Shown here piece after piece: positions 48,341-57,693 of a stretch of 64,000 nt of DNA. The stretch comes from Methylococcus sp. Mc7 (lineage in GTDB: Bacteria; Pseudomonadota; Gammaproteobacteria; Methylococcales; Methylococcaceae): positions 620,001 to 684,000 of the forward strand of contig NZ_CP079095.1 in the NCBI RefSeq assembly GCF_019285515.1. Reading direction: 5' to 3'. The translations under genes were made by a program, and so were the position numbers. The notes beneath the pieces are model-generated. The model saw only the letters and a list, made by a program, of their open reading frames with translations. It had not been told where the DNA came from and did no database searches. How positions within the stretch are numbered: position 1 is the stretch's first letter; every line of letters begins with the position of its first letter.

Positions 48341-49000
48341 ATGAAAGCCGTCGTCATCCCCGTCACCCCGTTCCAGCAGAACTGCACCATCCTCGGCTGC
48401 GAGGCCACCGGCCTGGGCGCCGTGGTCGATCCCGGCGGCGAGCTGGACCGGATCATGGCCGCCGCCGAGGACGCCGGCTTCACCCTGAGTAAGATCCTGC
48501 TGACCCACGCCCATGCCGACCACGCCGCCGGCGCCGCCGCTCTCGCCGCGCGCCTCGGCATCCCGATCGAAGGCCCGCACCGGGACGATGAGTTCTGGAT
48601 CGAAACCCTGCCCCAGCAATGCCTGATGTTCGGCCTGCCGCGGGCGACGGTCTTCACCCCCGACCGCTGGCTGGAGCACGGCGACACCGTGAGCTTCGGC
48701 GCGGAGACCCTGGAGGTGCTGCACTGCCCCGGCCACACGCCCGGCCACGTGGTGTTCTTCCATCGCGGCCAGCGGCTGGCCCTGGTCGGCGACGTCCTGT
48801 TCAAAGGCTCGATCGGCCGCACCGACTTCCCCCGCGGCGACTACGATACCCTCATCCGCTCCATCCGCGAGCGGCTGTTCCCGCTGGGCGACGACGTAAC
48901 CTTCATCCCCGGCCACGGCCCGACCTCGACCTTCGGCGAGGAGCGGCGCTCCAACCCGTTCGTGGGAGAGGGCTTCAGCCCTCGATCGGACGCTGGCTAG
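48341..49000 (+). CDS. Metallo-beta-lactamase-fold hydrolase (glyoxalase II/YcbL-like)
   Basis: 219 residues from MKAVVIPVTPFQQNCTILGC. Metal motif THAHADHAAGAAAL (H-x-H-x-D-H), HCPGHTPGHVVFF, VGDVLFKGSIGRTDFPRGD and FIPGHGPTSTFGEE are the glyoxalase II/YcbL pattern with two metal sites. It likely hydrolyses thioesters such as S-lactoylglutathione. The longer frame upstream is not conserved-looking. Confidence 0.9.
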   Translation: MKAVVIPVTPFQQNCTILGCEATGLGAVVDPGGELDRIMAAAEDAGFTLSKILLTHAHADHAAGAAALAARLGIPIEGPHRDDEFWIETLPQQCLMFGLPRATVFTPDRWLEHGDTVSFGAETLEVLHCPGHTPGHVVFFHRGQRLALVGDVLFKGSIGRTDFPRGDYDTLIRSIRERLFPLGDDVTFIPGHGPTSTFGEERRSNPFVGEGFSPRSDAG

Positions 49001-49105
49001 AGCTACCCCCATCTGTCCCTGCAACACCCGCTGAAATCTCGACGCAGGCGCAACATTTGGGCTAGATTTTCAGCGCCCTCCCACTCGATGACAGGAGTTA
49101 ACCCC

Positions 49106-49381
49106 ATGTCCACGATCAAAGTCGAAAACAATCCCCCGGAAACCCGTCTCGGCGAACTGGGCGTCAGGCGCTGGCCGACCTGGAGCTGCGGCGTCTCCTC
49201 CTTCCCCTGGACCTACGACGAAAGCGAAACCTGCTACATTCTCGAAGGCGAGGTCACCGTCACCCCTGAAGGCGGCGAGCCTGTCCGCTTCGGCAAGGGC
49301 GACCTGGTCACCTTCCCGACCGGCTTGTCCTGCACCTGGGACGTGCACGTACCGGTGAGAAAGCACTACACCTTCGGCTGA
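49106..49381 (+). CDS. Cupin (DUF861-type)
   Basis: 91 residues, a single small beta-barrel: PTWSCGVSSFPWTYDESETC and YILEGEVTVTPEGGEP, then FGKGDLVTFPTGLSCTWDVH. This is the cupin_3 pattern seen in ureidoglycine aminohydrolase-related proteins, but the function of the small single-domain forms is unknown. AGGAG lies 9 nt before the ATG. Confidence 0.82.
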   Translation: MSTIKVENNPPETRLGELGVRRWPTWSCGVSSFPWTYDESETCYILEGEVTVTPEGGEPVRFGKGDLVTFPTGLSCTWDVHVPVRKHYTFG

Positions 49382-49417
49382 GCCGAAGCACCCTTCGCGG
49401 ACCCGGGCTCCGGCCGC

Positions 49418-50386
49418 ATGGACCGCACCGAGCGCTTCTACCGGATCGAACAGATGCTGCGCGAGCGGCGCACCGTGCCGCTCCGCGAATTCCTCGACGT
49501 CCTCGGCGTCTCGCGTGCCACCTTCGTCCGCGATCTCGAATACCTCCGCGAGCGGCTCAAGGCTCCCATCGAATGGGACCGCGAACTGCGCGGCTACCGG
49601 CTCGGCGAACCCGACGGACGGACCGGCCACGAGCTGCCCGGCCTGTGGTTCAACGCCTCGGAAATCCACGCCCTGCTCACCATGCGCCGGCTGCTGGCCG
49701 AACTCCAGCCCGGCCTGCTCGAACCGCACGTGCGCCCCCTGCTCGACCGCCTCAACGGCCTGCTGGAACAGGGCGACCGCAGCGTGGGCGACATCGAAAA
49801 GCGGGTGCGCATCCTCCAGACCGCCCAGCGCACCGCCGAACAGCGCCACTTCCAGCCGGTTGCGACCGCCCTGTTCGAACGGCGCCGGCTGCACATCGGC
49901 CATTTCAACCGGGAAACCGGCGCCACCCTGAGCCGGATCGTCTCGCCCCAGCGCCTCACCCATCACCGCGGCGCCTGGTACCTCGATGCCTGGTGCCACC
50001 TGCGCGACGCCCTCCGCCGCTTCGCCGTCGATGCCATGACCACCGTCGAGGCGCTCCCCGAGCCAGCCGTGGACATCGACCCGGCCAGCCTCGACGCCCA
50101 ACTCGATAGCGGCTACGGCATCTTCTCCGGCCCGGCCGGACAATACGCCCGGCTGCGCTTCACCCCCCAACGGGCCCAATGGGTCAGCCGCGAAATCTGG
50201 CACCCGCACCAACAAACCGAATGGCTCCCGGACGGCCGCTACCAACTCCGCATCCCCTACAGCAACCCCACCGAACTCATCATGGACATCCTCAAACACG
50301 GGCCGGACGTGGAAGTGGTGGAGCCGCCGGAGCTGCGCGTGGCCGTTGCCGAGCGCATGCGCCGGGCGTTGGAGCAGTATCGATGA
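49418..50386 (+). CDS. WYL-domain transcriptional regulator upstream of cas3
   Basis: 322 residues. N-terminal HTH (FYRIEQMLRERRTVPLREFL, then VLGVSRATFVRDLEYLRERL), WYL domain (HHRGAWYLDAWCHLRDALRR, FAVDAMTTVEAL) and a WCX tail (QTEWLPDGRYQLRIPYSN). It ends 82 bp before cas3 on the same strand. WYL proteins control CRISPR loci in several bacteria, so regulation of this I-C locus is plausible. It is a different subfamily from the 3468 regulator. Confidence 0.82.
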   Translation: MDRTERFYRIEQMLRERRTVPLREFLDVLGVSRATFVRDLEYLRERLKAPIEWDRELRGYRLGEPDGRTGHELPGLWFNASEIHALLTMRRLLAELQPGLLEPHVRPLLDRLNGLLEQGDRSVGDIEKRVRILQTAQRTAEQRHFQPVATALFERRRLHIGHFNRETGATLSRIVSPQRLTHHRGAWYLDAWCHLRDALRRFAVDAMTTVEALPEPAVDIDPASLDAQLDSGYGIFSGPAGQYARLRFTPQRAQWVSREIWHPHQQTEWLPDGRYQLRIPYSNPTELIMDILKHGPDVEVVEPPELRVAVAERMRRALEQYR

Positions 50387-50468
50387 GATTTTCGGGGAGT
50401 GACTCAGGTTTTGAGGCAGTGGGGTCGGTAAGATGGTTCGCACACGGACTTCGGGAGGTAGAAACACC

Positions 50469-52778
50469 ATGCGGAACGACGATCGTTACGCGCACAGCGC
50501 GAACCGGGCGGGAATTCGCCACCGGCTGCGTGATCATTTGTCGAGCGTCAGTCGGCTTGCCGGCGAGTTCGCTGGAAGCGAGCCCTGGGCGGACGAGGCG
50601 CGCCTGGCTGGGCTGTTGCACGATTTGGGAAAGTACGGGGACCGGTTTCAAGCACGATTGCGTGGCGAGGACCAAGGCTTGGATCACTGGTCCCAAGGCG
50701 CCTGGTTGGCTCTCACCGAACACAAGGCCGTCGCGGCAGCACTGGCCATACAAGGGCATCACATCGGCCTGCAATATCTCAGTAAAAACGGCTGCGGGGG
50801 GCTAGACCTGCAAAAACTCACCCAGAACCACCCACTGCAACTATCGCTCAGCAGCAACAGCCTGGACGAATTGAAATCCCTGCTCGCCGCCGACGGCCTG
50901 ATGGCGGCTCAACCGCGAAGCACAGTCTGCGGAATGGAACTGTCCAGCCGCATCGACCGCATGCTGGACATCCGCATGCTGTTCTCGGCGCTGGTGGACG
51001 CCGATTTTCTGGATACCGAGGCGCATTTCGAAGGTGACCAGGGGGGCAAACGCTACCGGCCGCCGGGGCTTGAACTGCAACCGGAACGCGCCTTGCCGCT
51101 GCTTCTCGCCGAAATCGAGCGGCTTCAAGCCAGGACCCGAGCCGATGCACGGGTGGCCGGCGTACGGTCGAGCCTGCATCGGGCTTGTCTCGATGCGGCG
51201 GAATTGCCGAAGGGTCTTTATACGCTCACCGCCCCCACGGGCAGCGGCAAAACGCTGGCGATGCTGGCTTTCGCGCTGAAACACGCGAAACGACAGGGCT
51301 TGCGGCGAGTCATCATGATCATCCCTTATCTCTCCATCATCGAGCAGACGGCCCGAATCTACCGGGATATTTTCGCGCCCCATTTTGGCGATTCCTATGT
51401 GCTGGAGCATCACTCGCTGGCCGGAGGAGGTCCGGAACGAAATCGAACCGACAACGAAGGCGAGCGGACCGAAGACCCCGAACGCCGACGGCGCTTACTG
51501 GCGGAAAACTGGGATGCGCCGTTGATCGTGACGACCAGCGTGCAGATGCTGGAGTCGCTGTTTTCCAATCGGCCTTCTGCCTGCCGGAAACTGCACCGTC
51601 TGGCCCGCTCGGTCATCCTGTTCGATGAAGTGCAGACCTTGCCCGCCAGTCTCGCCGTGCCGACCCTGTCCGCGCTTTCCCATCTGGCGGAGGCCCATGG
51701 TTCCACGGTCGTGTTTTCGACAGCCACCCAACCGGCCTTCACCCATCTGCATGAAGCGGTTAAACAACACTGCGCCGGAGGCTGGCAGCCCCGAGAAATC
51801 GTCCCGCAGCCGGCCTCGTTGTTCACGCCGTTGAAACGGATAACGGTGGATTGGGGCGATCCCGACCAAGCTCTACCCTGGCAAACCCTTGCCGAGCGAC
51901 TGGTCCAGCATCCGCAATCCCTGTGCATCGTCAATCTCAAGCGACATGCAAAAGAGCTGTGGGCGTTGCTGCAAGAAACGGATGCCCTGCATCTTTCCAC
52001 CAACCTCTGCCCGGAACATCGCCGAGAAGTGCTTTCGACCGTCCGCCAGCGGCTCGAACAGGGAGAACCCATCCGCCTCATCGCGACCCAATGTATCGAA
52101 GCCGGCGTGGATGTGGATTTCCCCGTGGTTTATCGAGCCTATGCGCCGCTCGATGCCATCATCCAGGCCGCGGGGCGTTGCAATCGGGAGGGCAAACGAA
52201 AGGAACTGGGGCGAGTCTGCGTGTTTCTGCCCGAAGACGAGCGTTATCCACCCAGCGGCGGTTACGAGCAGGCGGCCAAGGTCACTCAAATGTTGCTCAA
52301 GCGTTTCGGCAAGGACCGCATGGCCATCGACGAGCCCGCTTTCATCACCGCCTATTACCGGGAACTGTACGACATCGGCCGACCGGAAGCGGCCAAGAAA
52401 ACCCGGGAGCTTTTGGATTTCGTTCGGGCGGGAGCCTTTCCCGAAATCGCGAAAGAATATCGACTGATCGAGCAGGACACGATCAACGTCGTCGTGCCTT
52501 ATGCACCCAGTTCGGATTTGTTCGACGAGTTGCGGGACATGGCCGATGCAGAAGGACTGAACGCCCGCTGGATCAAGAAAGCCCGCCCGCTATCCATCAG
52601 CCTGTTCCGCCCCAAGCGAGACGACGACCCGGTTTGGGATGGCCTGATCCCGGTGATGAGCAAGTGGCAGCGCGGTAGGAAGAGTCAGGAAGACTGGTTC
52701 ATTGCGGCAGTTCCCGAGCATTACCACCCGGCGCTGGGTTACCAGCCACCGACGGGGTTGAATCTATGGATAGCCTGA
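50469..52778 (+). CDS. cas3: CRISPR-associated nuclease/helicase Cas3, type I-C
   Basis: 769 residues. The N-terminal HD domain has GLLHDLGKYGDRF (H51, D52). The SF2 helicase has Walker A TAPTGSGKTLA (about 255-265), motif II FDEVQTLP (about 386) with DEVQ in place of DEAD/DEVH, motif III VFSTATQP and motif VI QAAGRCNREGK. Cas3 is recruited by Cascade to unwind and degrade target DNA. The start at MRNDDRYAHS has GGGAGGT upstream. It is intact. Confidence 0.95.
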   Translation: MRNDDRYAHSANRAGIRHRLRDHLSSVSRLAGEFAGSEPWADEARLAGLLHDLGKYGDRFQARLRGEDQGLDHWSQGAWLALTEHKAVAAALAIQGHHIGLQYLSKNGCGGLDLQKLTQNHPLQLSLSSNSLDELKSLLAADGLMAAQPRSTVCGMELSSRIDRMLDIRMLFSALVDADFLDTEAHFEGDQGGKRYRPPGLELQPERALPLLLAEIERLQARTRADARVAGVRSSLHRACLDAAELPKGLYTLTAPTGSGKTLAMLAFALKHAKRQGLRRVIMIIPYLSIIEQTARIYRDIFAPHFGDSYVLEHHSLAGGGPERNRTDNEGERTEDPERRRRLLAENWDAPLIVTTSVQMLESLFSNRPSACRKLHRLARSVILFDEVQTLPASLAVPTLSALSHLAEAHGSTVVFSTATQPAFTHLHEAVKQHCAGGWQPREIVPQPASLFTPLKRITVDWGDPDQALPWQTLAERLVQHPQSLCIVNLKRHAKELWALLQETDALHLSTNLCPEHRREVLSTVRQRLEQGEPIRLIATQCIEAGVDVDFPVVYRAYAPLDAIIQAAGRCNREGKRKELGRVCVFLPEDERYPPSGGYEQAAKVTQMLLKRFGKDRMAIDEPAFITAYYRELYDIGRPEAAKKTRELLDFVRAGAFPEIAKEYRLIEQDTINVVVPYAPSSDLFDELRDMADAEGLNARWIKKARPLSISLFRPKRDDDPVWDGLIPVMSKWQRGRKSQEDWFIAAVPEHYHPALGYQPPTGLNLWIA

Positions 52779-52788
52779 GGGCGCCTCA

Positions 52789-53065
52789 ATGATGAGAAGG
52801 CCAGAGCCTGGGATCGCGCGAAGTATGCAGCACGGCGACTACGGTCACCCGTTCGGACTGGGTGAAGTAAAACACGCCGTAAGGAAAGCGGGGCAGCAAC
52901 GCGCGGCGTGCGTCGCGAAAAAGCGGAGCGCAAAAAAGGTGTATCCGCGATCCGATGCAACACCGTTTCCAAGGCCGCGAGGAAATCCGCCCCCAAGCCC
53001 GGAGACTGGCGTTCGTACCAGCGAAACGCCTCCGCGATGTGCCGCTTTGCGCTGGCACGGATGAT
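52789..53065 (-). pseudogene. ParE/RelE-type toxin, frameshifted
   Basis: The N-terminal part reads IIRASAKRHIAEAFRWYER and DFLAALETVLHRIADTPFL; the C-terminal part, in another frame, reads FRDARRALLPRFPYGVFYF then VVAVLHTSRDPRLW. The frame change lies around 52905-52925 in a run of T/G. Together they make a normal roughly 90-residue ParE toxin; no standard start codon is in frame. It lies on the strand opposite to the cas genes. Confidence 0.7.
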
Positions 53066-53074
53066 CAGTATGAC

Positions 53075-53242
53075 TCATCGCCCTGCCAAAATATCGGCCT
53101 TCACTTGCGCCCAAGACTCGCCGCCTTCGGGGTCGGCGCTACATTCTTCCAGGCAGGTGTCCAATTCGCGGCGTTGCCAATCGGTCAGCGGAACAGCCTC
53201 GGCGTCCTTGGCGATACTGTTCCAAAGATCCTCAACTATCAC
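53075..53242 (-). pseudogene. Addiction-module antitoxin remnant (ParE partner)
   Basis: The frame IVEDLWNSIAKDAEAVPLTD followed by WQRRELDTCLEECSADPEGG and SWAQVKADILAGR matches the C-terminal part of the TIGR02574-like antitoxins that pair with ParE toxins. The usual N-terminal helix with ATG is missing; only GTG starts are available. The stop lies 10 bp before the toxin remnant. Confidence 0.6.
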
Positions 53243-53336
53243 GGAGAACACAATATAACGATGGGATCGGGGGAAGATCGGACAAGGAAATGGACTTCAT
53301 CGTGATACGCCTCAGAGACTTTGGAAGTATTGGAGG

Positions 53337-53356
53337 GCAGGGGCGTAAGCCCCTGC
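53337..53356 (-). ncRNA. Hairpin following the truncated CRISPR repeat
   Basis: GCAGGGGC and GCCCCTGC form a perfect 8-bp stem with a 4-nt loop. On the minus strand it comes 22 nt after the partial repeat at 53379-53394 and could end a small RNA. There is no T-tract after it. Confidence 0.35.
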
Positions 53357-53378
53357 AAGTAAGCGTGACAGCGTCAGA

Positions 53379-53394
53379 GTTTCAATCCACTCCC
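53379..53394 (-). repeat. Solitary truncated CRISPR repeat (16 nt)
   Basis: On the minus strand GGGAGTGGATTGAAAC is identical to the 3' 16 nt of the array repeat, the part that becomes the crRNA 5' handle. The rest of the repeat, including the long stem, is absent; a weak CCAA/TTGG stem precedes it. It lies 9 kb from the array, in the gap between cas3 and cas5, in the opposite orientation. A degenerate-repeat regulatory RNA or an array relic would both fit. Confidence 0.6.
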
Positions 53395-53579
53395 CAATCG
53401 GACTTGGTAGTAGCGGAGGCGGCAAGCGCGGACGCATTTTCAGATGCCAAGTTCGAGGAGGAGGCTGAAATTCTATCCTTGTGGTTAGCGAGAGTCTACC
53501 TAACAGCTTCAGAAACAGTTTACAGTAAAAAGGCTATGACGTACGATCTTCCCGTCTCTACTGTCCAGAGGTCTTGTCG

Positions 53580-53696
53580 ATGGAGTATTGGAAGAGCCTG
53601 CGCGAACTTCGGCTGCTATTCATAAATCTGCCTACGGTTCGCTTTTATGCGCTCATCTTGGCAGCTTGTGCGATTGTCTATCTGTTTCGGCATTGA
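53580..53696 (+). CDS. Possible 38-aa membrane peptide
   Basis: A short frame MEYWKSLRELRLLFINLPTV ending YLFRH with one hydrophobic segment (FYALILAACAIVYLF). It lies 73 bp upstream of cas5 on the same strand. Support is limited to hydrophobic pattern and position; no family known. Confidence 0.3.
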   Translation: MEYWKSLRELRLLFINLPTVRFYALILAACAIVYLFRH

Positions 53697-53768
53697 GCGT
53701 CATTGAGATCAGCTGGAGCGGTGCGGAAACACTGCTCCAGTAATACCCCTCAAATAAGGAGAAACACT

Positions 53769-54509
53769 ATGCGAGGCAAAACCCATTGCCTGGAAGTCTG
53801 GGGCGATTTCGCCTGCTTTACCCGACCGGAGATGAAGGTCGAGCGTTACAGCTACCCGATCATCACTCCCTCCGCCGCGCGGGGCATCTTCGATGCGATC
53901 TATTGGAAGAAGTCTTACGGGTTTTACTGGCAGGTGGAAAAGGTCGAAATGCTCAAACTTCCCAGCTACATTGCCCTGCGCCGCAATGAGGTGAAGGACA
54001 AGGCGCCTGGCGACAACGTCATCCTGCGCTGGAAAGACGGTAGGGCAGAGCCAGAGCCCTTGTGGGCCGACGGCGACCGCGAGCAGTCGGGAACCGACCA
54101 GAAGGGCCGCACCCAGCGCCAGACCATGGCGTTAAAAGATGTACATTACCGCATCCATGCCCACCTGCGCTTTCGTGACAACGGACAGGATGCGCGCACC
54201 TTCGACGCCCAATTCGAACGTCGCGCCGGCGGTGGGCAATGCTACTACCAGCCGTTTTTCGGTTGCCGGGAGTTCCCCGCCTTTTTCGCCTTGGCCGACA
54301 CCGAAAGGCCTGGCCCCGAGCCGGTCCGGCTCGACCTCGACTTGGGGCTCATGCTCTACGACGTGTTCGATCTCAGCCAGCACAACGACAACCATGCGCT
54401 GCCGAGCATCAGCGTGTTTCAAGCCCAGTTGCGCAAGGGTGTGATGGAAATACCCGGTTATGACGATCCCGCCGTCAGGAAAGCGGTGGAGGAGAACATC
54501 CATGCTTGA
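53769..54509 (+). CDS. cas5c: CRISPR-associated protein Cas5c (crRNA-processing)
   Basis: 246 residues. The start MRGKTHCLEVWGDFACFTRP, then YPIITPSAARGIFDAIYWKK, is diagnostic for Cas5d/Cas5c. RTQRQTMALKDVHYRIHAHL carries the Lys-His typical of the endonuclease site. In type I-C this protein replaces Cas6, cutting the pre-crRNA at the repeat stem and staying on the handle. RBS AAGGAG. The stop overlaps cas8c by 8 bp. Confidence 0.93.
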   Translation: MRGKTHCLEVWGDFACFTRPEMKVERYSYPIITPSAARGIFDAIYWKKSYGFYWQVEKVEMLKLPSYIALRRNEVKDKAPGDNVILRWKDGRAEPEPLWADGDREQSGTDQKGRTQRQTMALKDVHYRIHAHLRFRDNGQDARTFDAQFERRAGGGQCYYQPFFGCREFPAFFALADTERPGPEPVRLDLDLGLMLYDVFDLSQHNDNHALPSISVFQAQLRKGVMEIPGYDDPAVRKAVEENIHA

Positions 54510-56244
54510 CGCCATTCTCAAACAGGCCGGCGCGTCCGAACCCGGCTTCACCCGCAAGACCGTCAAATGGGCCATCACCTGTACTCGGGACGGACGTTAC
54601 ACCGGCGTCGTACCGCTGGCTGAGGACAAGGGCCAGACGTTTGACTGCTGTCCCAATCTGAGCCAGCCCGAGCTGGTGGGCGGCGATGGCGCCCGCTCGC
54701 ATTTTTTGTCCGAAGGCTTGCCTACCGTCGCCTTGTTCTGGAAGGAGGACCTCGACGACAAGGAGCAAGAAAAATTCCGCGCCAAACATGCCTATTTTCG
54801 CGGGCTGCTGGAACAGGCGGCGGAAGTCGCGCTATACCTCAAGGCCGCTGCCGCCCTGCTGAACGACGAATCCACAATGAATGAGGTGCGGGCCGACTTG
54901 GTCCGACAAAGAGCCAAGCCCACTGAAGCCGCCTGCTTCCGCATCGATGGCCTAAACCCGCTGGAGCAAACCGATTGGCACGACTGGTGGCGCGACTTCC
55001 GTGGCAGGCTGAAAGCGCCGAAAGCCAAAGCCGCCACCAAAATGCGTTGCGTGCTGACCGGCGAAGTCGTCGAACCCATGCCGACCCATCCCAAGATCAA
55101 GGGACTTGCGGGCGTCGGCGGTTTGGGCACCGGCGACGTGCTGGCCGGCTTCGACAAGCAGGCATTTCAATCCTTCGGACTGGAGCAGGCTGCCAATGCG
55201 GCGATGTCCGAGGAAACCGCCACCGCATATGCCGAGACCCTTAACCGATTGATTTCTGAGAAAAGTATCAAGCTGGGCAACGTGCTCTCGGTGTACTGGT
55301 TCGATCAAAACATCCCACTCGATGACGATCCGTTGTCTTGGCTGAAGGAGCCGGAAGAGCAAGCCGCCGCCGGAGCCGAACTCAAAGCCAAAAAACTCTT
55401 GCAAGCCATCCGCAGCGGCCAACGACCGGACTTGAGTAATAACGTTTACTACTCCCTGTTGTTGTCAGGAGCGGCGGGCCGGGTGATGGTGCGCGAGGTC
55501 ATGCACGGTTCATTTGAAACGCTGGCGACCAACACCGAACACTGGTTCTCGCACCTGGCCATAGTGGCACGAGACGGGAAAACTCAAGCGCCTACGCCCA
55601 AATTCCTCGCCGTGGCCGGGAGTTTGGTGCGCGATTTGAAAGACCTGCCCGCGCTCATGGTGCAGCACCTCTGGCGAGCCGCCATCACCGGCGGCGATAT
55701 TCCCTGTGCCGCCTTGGCCCAAGCCACGTTACGCGCGCGTATCGATGTCATCAACGACGACCCGGCTTCCCATGCCCGCATGGGACTCATCAAAGCCTAC
55801 CACCTGAGAAAAGGAGACTCCGACATGCAAGCTCATGTAAACCCCGAACATCCCAATCCCGCATATCACTGCGGCCGACTCCTCGCGGTACTGGCCCGGT
55901 TGCAACGCGCGGCGCTGGGCGATGTCGGCGCGGGTGTGGTGCAGCGTTATTACACTGCCGCCAGCCAGACTCCCGGCTTGGTGATTGGCCGCCTCGCCGC
56001 CAATGCCAAGAACCATTTGAACAAGCTGGAGGGTGGCTTGGCGTACTGGTACGAAAACCAGATCGCCGACGTGATGGCGGCCATGAACGACATACCCGGC
56101 ATTCTCACGCTGGAACAACAAAGCCTCTTCGCCCTCGGCTATTACCAGCAGCTCGCCGCTCTCAACGCGGGCAACAAAGACAAGCCCAACGAGCCTGAGA
56201 AAAAAGCCGGTCCCCAACCCGACCTGTTCGCGGCCAATTCCTAA
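54502..56244 (+). CDS. cas8c: CRISPR-associated protein Cas8c (Csd1), Cascade large subunit
   Basis: 580 residues from [19 protein letters not shown]. Csd1 features include [37 protein letters not shown] and [20 protein letters not shown]. It recognises the PAM and recruits Cas3; an internal start near its 3' end can give a small subunit (Cas11c) in I-C systems, which I did not map. Gap of 29 bp to cas7c. Confidence 0.93.
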   Translation: MLDAILKQAGASEPGFTRKTVKWAITCTRDGRYTGVVPLAEDKGQTFDCCPNLSQPELVGGDGARSHFLSEGLPTVALFWKEDLDDKEQEKFRAKHAYFRGLLEQAAEVALYLKAAAALLNDESTMNEVRADLVRQRAKPTEAACFRIDGLNPLEQTDWHDWWRDFRGRLKAPKAKAATKMRCVLTGEVVEPMPTHPKIKGLAGVGGLGTGDVLAGFDKQAFQSFGLEQAANAAMSEETATAYAETLNRLISEKSIKLGNVLSVYWFDQNIPLDDDPLSWLKEPEEQAAAGAELKAKKLLQAIRSGQRPDLSNNVYYSLLLSGAAGRVMVREVMHGSFETLATNTEHWFSHLAIVARDGKTQAPTPKFLAVAGSLVRDLKDLPALMVQHLWRAAITGGDIPCAALAQATLRARIDVINDDPASHARMGLIKAYHLRKGDSDMQAHVNPEHPNPAYHCGRLLAVLARLQRAALGDVGAGVVQRYYTAASQTPGLVIGRLAANAKNHLNKLEGGLAYWYENQIADVMAAMNDIPGILTLEQQSLFALGYYQQLAALNAGNKDKPNEPEKKAGPQPDLFAANS

Positions 56245-56273
56245 CCCCCCGACATCTCAAGGAGAACTCCATC

Positions 56274-57251
56274 ATGGCCATTGAAAACCGCTACGAATTC
56301 CTGTTCCTGTTCGACTGCGAAAACGGCAATCCCAACGGCGATCCGGACGCCGGCAATGCGCCGCGCATCGACCCCGAAGACATGCACGGTCTGGTGTCCG
56401 ACGTGGCTTTGAAGCGCAGGGTGCGTAACTACGTCCAGATCGCTAGGGACAACCAAATGCCCAACGCCATCTTCGTCGAGCACGCCAGCAACCTGAATCG
56501 GCCGATTGTCCGTGCTCACGAGGAAACCGGCGGGGTGCCGGAAAAAGGCGCCTCCAAATCCAAGGTCAGAGCTGCGCGGGATTGGATGTGCCAGAACTTC
56601 TACGACGTGCGCAGCTTCGGCGCGGTGATGAGCACCGGCCCCAACGCTGGCCAAGTGCGCGGCCCGGTGCAATTTGCCTTCGCCCGTTCGCTGGCCCCCG
56701 TCCTACCGTTGGATATTTCCATCACCCGCATGGCGGTGGCGGAGGACGTGAAAGGCGCCAAAAGCTCGGCGGATTTCCAAAAATGGGAAGATGAACAACC
56801 CGAGGACAAGTTGCGCACCATGGGCCGCAAGAACCTGATTCCCTATGGCCTCTACGCCGCCAAGGGTTTCATCAGCGCCAACCTGGCCCAGGAAACCGGC
56901 TTCGGCGAAGACGATCTCGCCCTGTTTTGGGAAGCGCTGGCCAACATGTACGACCACGACCGTTCCGCCAGCAAGGGCATGATGTCGTGCCGTGGCCTTT
57001 ATGTATTCAAGCATGTGGGCACCGATAGTAACGAGGAACAGCGCCGGCGGCAGGCCAAACTCGGCTGCGCGCCGGCGCATCGCCTGCTCGATTACGCCTG
57101 TGGCGCGGATGACAAGGAGCAAGCAATCATTGAAATCCACAAGCTGGAATCGCCGCCCCGCAGTTTCGGTCATTACCAGGTCAATGCATTCCCAGAGCGG
57201 CTACCGGCTGGAATCGAACTTTGGACCTGGGGCAACAATGGGCTAACATAA
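56274..57251 (+). CDS. cas7c: CRISPR-associated protein Cas7c (Csd2), backbone subunit
   Basis: 325 residues, start [20 protein letters not shown] then [20 protein letters not shown], the classic Cas7/Csd2 opening. [20 protein letters not shown] and [16 protein letters not shown] are also typical. Several copies coat the crRNA spacer. The C-terminus ends [25 protein letters not shown] precedes the ATG. It is the last intact interference gene before the insertion zone. Confidence 0.94.
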   Translation: MAIENRYEFLFLFDCENGNPNGDPDAGNAPRIDPEDMHGLVSDVALKRRVRNYVQIARDNQMPNAIFVEHASNLNRPIVRAHEETGGVPEKGASKSKVRAARDWMCQNFYDVRSFGAVMSTGPNAGQVRGPVQFAFARSLAPVLPLDISITRMAVAEDVKGAKSSADFQKWEDEQPEDKLRTMGRKNLIPYGLYAAKGFISANLAQETGFGEDDLALFWEALANMYDHDRSASKGMMSCRGLYVFKHVGTDSNEEQRRRQAKLGCAPAHRLLDYACGADDKEQAIIEIHKLESPPRSFGHYQVNAFPERLPAGIELWTWGNNGLT

Positions 57252-57282
57252 CTTCAATCCTGATCGCATCTGGGGAACCTCC

Positions 57283-57645
57283 ATGGGCCTAACCCACATC
57301 ACCACCACCATAAGCAATCTGACGAAATCCCAACCGCCCTACGAGGCCGAGTTTCTCGTGGATACCGGCGCCATCGACTGTTTGGCGCCGGCATCCGCCC
57401 TGAAGGCTGCGGGAGTCGAGATCGAGGGGCGCGATGTTTACGAACTCGCCAACGGGGATGTCGTGGAATACCCATACGGCTTCGCCAGGATCAACTTCAT
57501 GGGCTCAGAAACGGTCGCGCAGATCATTTTCGGACCAGAGGATTGCGAGCCGATACTCGGTGTGGTCGCGCTGGAAAATACCGGGATAGGCGTCGATCCC
57601 GTTTCTCGGGAACTGAAGCGCATGGCCGCCAAGCCGCTCAAATAG
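57283..57645 (+). CDS. Clan AA (retropepsin-like) aspartic protease
   Basis: 120 residues with FLVDTGAIDCLAPASALKAAG (D27-T28-G29; quoted in part) and a hydrophobic C-terminal strand segment ILGVVALENTGIGVD. That is a single retropepsin lobe, so it would act as a dimer. Such proteins occur sporadically in bacterial accessory regions; no role with CRISPR is known. It starts 31 bp after cas7c on the same strand and ends 43 bp before the IS element. Confidence 0.7.
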   Translation: MGLTHITTTISNLTKSQPPYEAEFLVDTGAIDCLAPASALKAAGVEIEGRDVYELANGDVVEYPYGFARINFMGSETVAQIIFGPEDCEPILGVVALENTGIGVDPVSRELKRMAAKPLK

Positions 57646-57693
57646 CGATCATTCTAGAGATGCGCCCCGACCCTCTAGGCGTTCAACCAAAAG

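Noticed and set aside
51832-51846. TTGAAAC inside cas3 as a second repeat fragment
   Set aside because: Only seven bases match and it is within the conserved coding sequence.
53290-53625. 111-codon plus-strand frame in the cas3-cas5 gap
   Set aside because: It crosses the truncated repeat and hairpin, has no recognisable domain and poor RBS context; more likely chance.
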